Positions 59,101-64,000 of a stretch of 64,000 bases of DNA are shown here, in pieces. The position numbers and the translations under genes were made by a program. The DNA lies in NCBI GenBank assembly GCA_009599575.1, contig VWND01000019.1, positions 248,001-312,000 of the forward strand, given 5' to 3'. The stretch comes from Blumeriella jaapii (taxonomy: Eukaryota > Ascomycota > Leotiomycetes > Helotiales > Drepanopezizaceae). The first letter of the stretch is position 1. Each line of letters starts with the position of its first letter. The notes under the pieces were generated by a model, which had not been told where the DNA came from, ran no database searches, and saw only the letters and a program-made list of their open reading frames with translations.

Positions 59101-61500
59101 TTTACAATATAAAAAAATAAAACGGCAGCTTCCGATTTTAACGAGCGTATAAATTTTTAGGCTTGCATTTAATTTAAATATTTTTTAAACACTTTTAATT
59201 TGTTTTTTTAAAAAGTTGTATAATAAGCCGTAAAATAGTTTGGCGTCCGAACGAAAAACGATTTCGTAATTATAATCGGGACGTTTAAGCGAAAAAAACT
59301 TAGGATTTTGATTTACTAAATATTATATTTTTAAATATAGCGTATTTTTAAAAAAATGTTATCGTTTTAATTTTGATTTCGTCGTTTTCGCCCGTAATGA
59401 AATTAAGAAAATCTTTTGTCAATTTGTAAAATTCGTAATATTTCATCGATTTTGTTTTTGTATTATTAAAAAAAAACGTTAAATTTAATACTTTTTCAAT
59501 TAGGCTTAAATAGGTTTTTGTTGCAATTATATTCGAAATTGCATAACCGTTGCGAAAAAAATCTTAGTAAAAAGTTTTAAACTTTCAGTCGATAAAAGGA
59601 TTATGTTTTTTTAATTAAAAACGTTTAAAAATAAAATTTGCCGAATAAATTTTTATTTTTTTTAAAAGTTAAATAAATGGTTTTTTTATTATATAATAAT
59701 AAATGGATGTAAAAATAGTACCGTTTATGCAAGCTGGTGTAAACTCGCGCATTTGTGCGTTTCGAACGGAAAAGCAAAAGTTATATTAAATAATATAATT
59801 AATCAAAAAAAAATTATATTACTAATAAAGTTTTTAATAGTTTCGCAATTTACGATAGCGGTAAAAGTTTTTTTAATATCGTTTTTGTTTATAACAAATA
59901 CATTTATCGAATAAAAATTGAAATTAATATTTGTTATATTAAATAAATCGTTCGAATAAAATATATTATAATTATTAAATAATAATATAAATAAGTTTTT
60001 AATGGTTTTAAGCTTTTAATTATTTAGCTTTTTTAAAAAATATTACTTAACGGAGTTTTTGCCCGGGCTTTTCGTCGCTTTTAACGACGAATAAGATTTT
60101 CGTTTTTTAAACATTCCGACGCTATATAATCTGGATTTTCGCAAATAAAGCAAAAATTGGTCGTTCGTAATTTCTTTTTTTTTTCGGCGTTTATATTTAA
60201 ATAGCGAATACGTTTTTTTTTGTTATCGGAAATAATAGCTAATAATTATCGTGACGAATATGGATTTTTATTAATTGTGTTTATAACTTTGGTAAATTCG
60301 CTGTCGTTGCTTTTTATACTGCTTTTTTCGAAATCGAAGTGTATTTTTTTTTTTTTTTTTTTTCGAAAACAGGCTCGATTCGTTCCGGAAATACTTTTCC
60401 GCTCGCAAAGCGTATTTTTTTATTTAAGCGTAGATTATTAGCAAAACGCTTTTGGTTAGATTATATATTTTTTTAAAAATCGGTCGCGTTAATTTTATCC
60501 GAAAGCGTAATAAAACCGTTTGTTTTTCGTACCGCTATAAAATCTTTTAAAATATTATTTCGAAATAATTCGTAAAATCGATAATTAATTAACTAAAAAA
60601 TATTTGATACCGATTTATTTTTTTATTTGCTTTTATAAAATTTTCGGTTTTAGCGTATTTTTAATATAACCAGGTTTTCAAAAGAATTTAAATCAGAAAT
60701 ATATCGGTATTCGTAAGATTTCTGGAATAAATACGAACGTATGCGATGCGTTTTTTAATAATATCCGATAAATAGTTTTTTAACGGTTAATATTTATAAA
60801 TCGGAGCGGAAAATCCTTTTTTTAACGAAATAATTTTTTATTTCGAATAGCTAATATCGAATATCGTTTTTAAAAAAATTAAAAATTGCGAATATTTTGG
60901 TTTTCGAAAAGTTTTTAAATCGCTGAAAATTGTAACTTACGAAAGAAAAAATCGCGGGTTTTATTTTTAAAATAAATAATTTGCTTTTAAGATTTTATAA
61001 AAGTTCGAAGCGAAAAAGCAGCATTAATAACGCTATTAGCGTTGAATTAAAAGCTGGAAAATTAGCGTTGAAAACTCCGAAACTTATTCCGAAAAATGCT
61101 AAAGCTTTGGCTAAAAAGCGTTAGAGTTTTATTTGCTAAGCTTTTATAGCGGCAAGCCTAGCTTTTATAATTTTATTTTTTTCGCGTTCGGCTTTTAATT
61201 AAGATTTTACGCGAAAAAAATATAATAAAATAAAAAAAAAAAAAGTGGCGTGAAAATTCGCGAAAAGTTTTTGTAAATTTGTTCGTAGCGAAGAATAATA
61301 AAAATGAAAATGATTGCGAAAATAAAAAAAAGTCGAAAAATAAAAAACTTTCGTCGGTTTAATTTTCGCGATCGTTTTTTTCGCTTGTTTTGCTATATTA
61401 TTTGTATCTTCGGTTTTTCGTAATACGGCGTTGCTAATGTTTTAGATTTGGGTTTCTGCCTGTTTTTTTTTTAAAATTTATTAAATTTTTTTTTTTTTTT
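56200..61500 (-). pseudogene. Inner element gag-pol, heavily mutated
   Basis: On the - strand the gag zinc knuckle is at 60152-60111 (CFICENPDYIASEC, CX2CX4-Tyr-X4C, His changed to Tyr). The reverse transcriptase catalytic box reads YLNDILIY around 58780-58760 (Asp changed to Asn). The RNase H end/connection reads GSKNSADASSRK near 58010-57970. The changes are what C-to-T or G-to-A mutation would give (CAC to TAC, GAC to AAC). No open frame longer than about 70 codons is left, so no product is expected. The integrase region is assigned by position only. Confidence 0.8.
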
Positions 61501-61619
61501 CGCGGTCGATAATTAAACCTGATTTTTTACCGAAATTTAAAGCCTGAAATATGCGAAATTTAGCTTAAAATATAAAATTAAATGCTTATCGGCCGGTTCG
61601 TTTTTTAAAAAATTCAAAT

Positions 61620-61849
61620 TGTCACAATTGAAAATCAGAACCAAAAAACAGAAGTGCATTTATTCGTAAAACTGAATCTTAGGAAATTATAAAAGTATAA
61701 AAAATCCTTTTGATTATATCCCGAAGATCGGCAGGTCGGGCCTGCCTCGGGATTCAATTGATCCTGGCCAAGGCTGCATGCTGATGTTTACTTCTAGCCT
61801 TAGTACTTTCTAGCATGCTCCTTCGTCGGTCAGCCGGTGCCCTCTAACA
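61620..61849 (-). repeat. LTR of the inner element (5' LTR by orientation)
   Basis: 230 bases starting TGTCACAATTG and ending CTCTAACA, the same length as the other copy. It retains some C where the left copy has T (CTGCCTCGGG against CTGTTTCGGA) and the reverse elsewhere, so both copies were mutated independently. Confidence 0.9.
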
Positions 61850-61854
61850 TATAA

Positions 61855-64000
61855 AAATATTTAAAAAAACGAAAACTTTATCCGCCGTTAAAAGCGACGA
61901 AAACTTTAAGCAAAAACTTTGTTATACAAACTTTTTTAAACAGCTTAAACGAGGCCGAAACCAACGATAAATTATTATTAACGATATTTATTATTGCATT
62001 TTTATATTTAAACGATTTGTTTAATATAATTATCAATTTTAATTTATATTTTATATCGATAATTATTAAAAACAAAAAACGAAAATTCTAAAAAATTCGA
62101 CGCTATCGTAGATTATAACGCTATTAAAAACTTTTATTAATAACGCAATTCTACCGTTTATTTATTTTAGTATCAAAACCAACTTTTGCTTTTTAATTAA
62201 AAACGTTTAAAATCGAAAACTTGCACCGGTTTGCGATAACGGCATAATTTAAATGTTTGCAAATTATTACGTAATAAAATCGCCCGGTTTGCAAAATTTT
62301 AAAAAAATAAATATATATTTCGCAAACTTTATTTTCGAACGATTTTGGCTCGAATAATATAATCCGATCGTCGATTAAAAATCGGAAAAACTTAGCTTAA
62401 AACCGGATTATTTTTCCGACCAAAACATTTTATATAATATTATAATAACGAACGAATATATATTTTTAATAAACGACGCCGCGGAATCGACAGATTATTT
62501 TATTAACGAAACTTTTATTTATTAAACCAAATTCCGAGACTTTTACAAACTTACAAAAAAGCTATTTAATCTGATTTTTAAATAACAAAAAAAAAATCCG
62601 ATTATTAAAAAAATACTTCGAATTTAAAAATACGGTTTTTTTAGCAAATTAAAATCCTAAGTTTTTTTATTCGAACGTTTCGGTTATAATTACGAAATTG
62701 TTTTCCGTCCGAACACCAAATTATTTTACGGCCTATTATACAATTTTTTAAAAAACGAATTAAAAATGCTTAAGAAATATTTAAAAACCAAATGCAAGCC
62801 TAAGGATTTTATACGCTCGTTAAAATTGAAAGCTGCCGCCCCACTTTTTTATATTATAAAAAAAAAATATATTACGTTTTTGCGTAAATTACCGGAAATT
62901 AAACGCTATAACAGTTCCTAACCGCTATTTTATTTTTTTAATTTCGGAAATTTTAAACCGATTAAGCAAAGCGAAAATATTTACCAAATTAAATTTTAAA
63001 TAAAATTTCAATTTGATTAAAATAGCGAAAAAGCATAAATAAAAAACGGTTTTCAAAACTAGGTTCGGTTTTTTTTTCGAATATTTAATAATGCTTTTTG
63101 AAATATACAACGCATTAGCAACTTTTCAAATATATATCGACAGCATTTTTAAAAATTTTATAAATATATTCGTCGTAATATATTTAAACGATATTTTAAT
63201 TTATTTTAAAAATAAAACTTTTTATACTTAGCATATTACTAAAATTCTAAAAGCTTTTTTTAACGCAAAATTGTTTTGCAAATTTGAAAAATGCGAATTC
63301 GACACCGATAATATCGAATTTTTAGGCTTTATCGTTTTCCTAGCTGAAATAAATATAAATAAAAAAAAAGTTGTAATAATTACGAAATAATTAATTTTAA
63401 ATATTATACGAAAAAACCTTTTTTTTTTTAGGGTTTTGCAACTTTTATCGCAGATTTTTTTATTAATACAATTTTATCGCTACGAAAATAATCAAACTTT
63501 TTTAAAAAACAAAAAACCGTTTTTGTAAATAAAAAAAGCGATAATATTATTTCGAAATTTGCAAAACGCGTTTACTAAAATCTTATTATTAATATATTTC
63601 AATTCCGAATTGAAAATTTTTTTCGAATATAACGCTTTTACAATTGCATTCGCCGGAATAATTTCCTAGCGCCAATCCGATTTATATTTATATTTAATCG
63701 CATTTTATTTCCGAAAATTTATATCCGAGAAAGTAAATTATACGATTTTCGATTAAAAACTTTTATTAATTATTAAATCGGTTAAATATTAAAAATATTA
63801 CTTCGAAAGCGCCCGGCACAAAATTATAATAATATCGGATTATAATAATTTTAAGTATTTTATAACTATTCGAATTTTGATTAAACGTTAAGCTAAATAA
63901 GTAATAATTTTATTAATTATCGATTTCGAAATTATATACAAAACTGGCTCGAAAAACCCCGCCGACGTACCGTCGCGAAAACCAAATTATATTTAAAATC
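61855..64000 (+). pseudogene. Outer element, second half of gag knuckle and pol, heavily mutated
   Basis: Directly after the inner element the frame continues KYLKKRKLYPPLKATK, completing the knuckle spacing. Further right are a pre-RT segment (LYNFLKNELKMLKKYLK, AAPLFYI), the RT box IYLNDILIYF (about 63178-63207), CEFDTDNIEFLGFIV, RNase H pieces (FFEYNAFTIAFAGIIS, IAFYFRKFI, ESARHKIIIISDYNNFKYF) and NPADVPSRKPNY (63955-63990). The order and motifs are Ty3/gypsy. Stops are frequent. The element continues beyond the window. Confidence 0.85.

Larger units (their letters stand above)
55495..61849 (-). mobile_element. Inner complete Ty3/gypsy-type LTR retrotransposon (6,355 bp), RIP-degraded
   Basis: Two direct 230-base repeats bound an internal region of about 5.9 kb. 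Orientation is minus: the purine-rich tract AAAAAAAAGGGAAAA lies next to the left LTR when read on that strand, and the - strand order is gag knuckle (60.1 kb), reverse transcriptase (58.8 kb), RNase H end (58.0 kb), then the probable integrase region (56-57.7 kb), the Ty3/gypsy order. All reading frames are broken. It sits within the gag zinc knuckle of the outer element. Confidence 0.9.
55490..61854. repeat. 5-bp target-site duplication (TATAA) bounding the inner element
   Basis: TATAA occurs at 55490-55494 immediately before the left LTR and at 61850-61854 immediately after the right LTR. Perfect flanking duplications show that the LTR pair was inserted as one unit and has not recombined since. 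Confidence 0.85.
53784..64000 (+). mobile_element. Outer Ty3/gypsy-type retrotransposon, RIP-degraded, runs off the window
   Basis: The element reads left to right: a probable 5' LTR (53784-54002), a leader, gag, then, after the inner element, pol. It is split at 55494/61855 by that inner insertion. The internal start (GAATTTTTT...ACCGGCCG...CGCATATTTCAGG) matches the corresponding part of the inner element, so the two belong to related families. The 3' LTR is not in the window. The coding sequence is broken by many stops and is very AT-rich. Confidence 0.8.

Noticed and set aside
61590..61619. tRNA primer-binding site next to the inner 5' LTR
   Set aside because: The sequence is too altered to match any tRNA 3' end; orientation was based on the polypurine tract and gene order instead.

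Overview
The window is nuclear DNA of a filamentous ascomycete (Pezizomycotina-type; species not identified). The genes are GC-rich with C/G-ending codons and carry short GT-AG introns (45-120 nt) with CTRAC-like branch sites. They are separated by long simple-repeat tracts, and the right end is a very AT-rich retrotransposon block that looks like the product of repeat-induced point mutation (RIP).

Layout: 1-4.9 kb, non-coding microsatellites, minisatellites and homopolymers. 4.9-8.3 kb (-), a long disordered conserved-type protein. 9.1-10.8 kb, two degenerate minisatellites. 11.3-14.4 kb (+), a proline-rich single-pass membrane protein whose ectodomain is built from a 168-bp tandem repeat, each unit apparently carrying its own tiny intron. 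15.9-18.2 kb (-), acetoacetyl-CoA synthetase. 19.1-21.0 kb (-), an unrecognised protein with a C-terminal Cys/His motif. 23.4-25.0 kb (-), a secreted bicupin oxalate decarboxylase. 26.9 kb (+), a gene fragment. 27.5-28.9 kb (-), a cyclase-family metal hydrolase. 30.0-31.2 kb (-), a GH76 mannanase. 32.8-33.8 kb (-), a nitrilase, divergent from 34.1-35.5 kb (+), a mitochondrial HAD-IIA (CECR5-type) protein. 35.5-39.0 kb, a repeat desert with a poly-G tract, a 480-bp duplication, a LINE 3' end and a 12-bp minisatellite. 39.0-44.1 kb (-), a Tea1/Kel-type kelch and coiled-coil polarity protein. 47.1-52.1 kb (+), the TORC1 subunit KOG1/Raptor. 52.1-53.5 kb, repeats. 53.5-64 kb, a layered transposon block: a solo LTR, then a Ty3/gypsy element on the + strand that runs off the window, interrupted inside its gag zinc knuckle by a complete related element on the - strand with 230-bp LTRs and a TATAA target duplication.

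The genes do not form one pathway. AACS (ketone-body/lipid), oxalate decarboxylase, nitrilase and the cyclase-family hydrolase are catabolic or detoxification enzymes; GH76 acts on cell wall; the kelch protein and KOG1 are core growth-control genes, divergently arranged about 3 kb apart. No secondary-metabolite core enzyme was seen.

Two points affect any reading of this window. Five genes need single-base corrections, mostly in or beside short homopolymers, to restore otherwise convincing proteins; this suggests uncorrected long-read assembly errors, though decay cannot be excluded. Intron calls are from sequence signals and reading-frame arithmetic only, with no transcript evidence.
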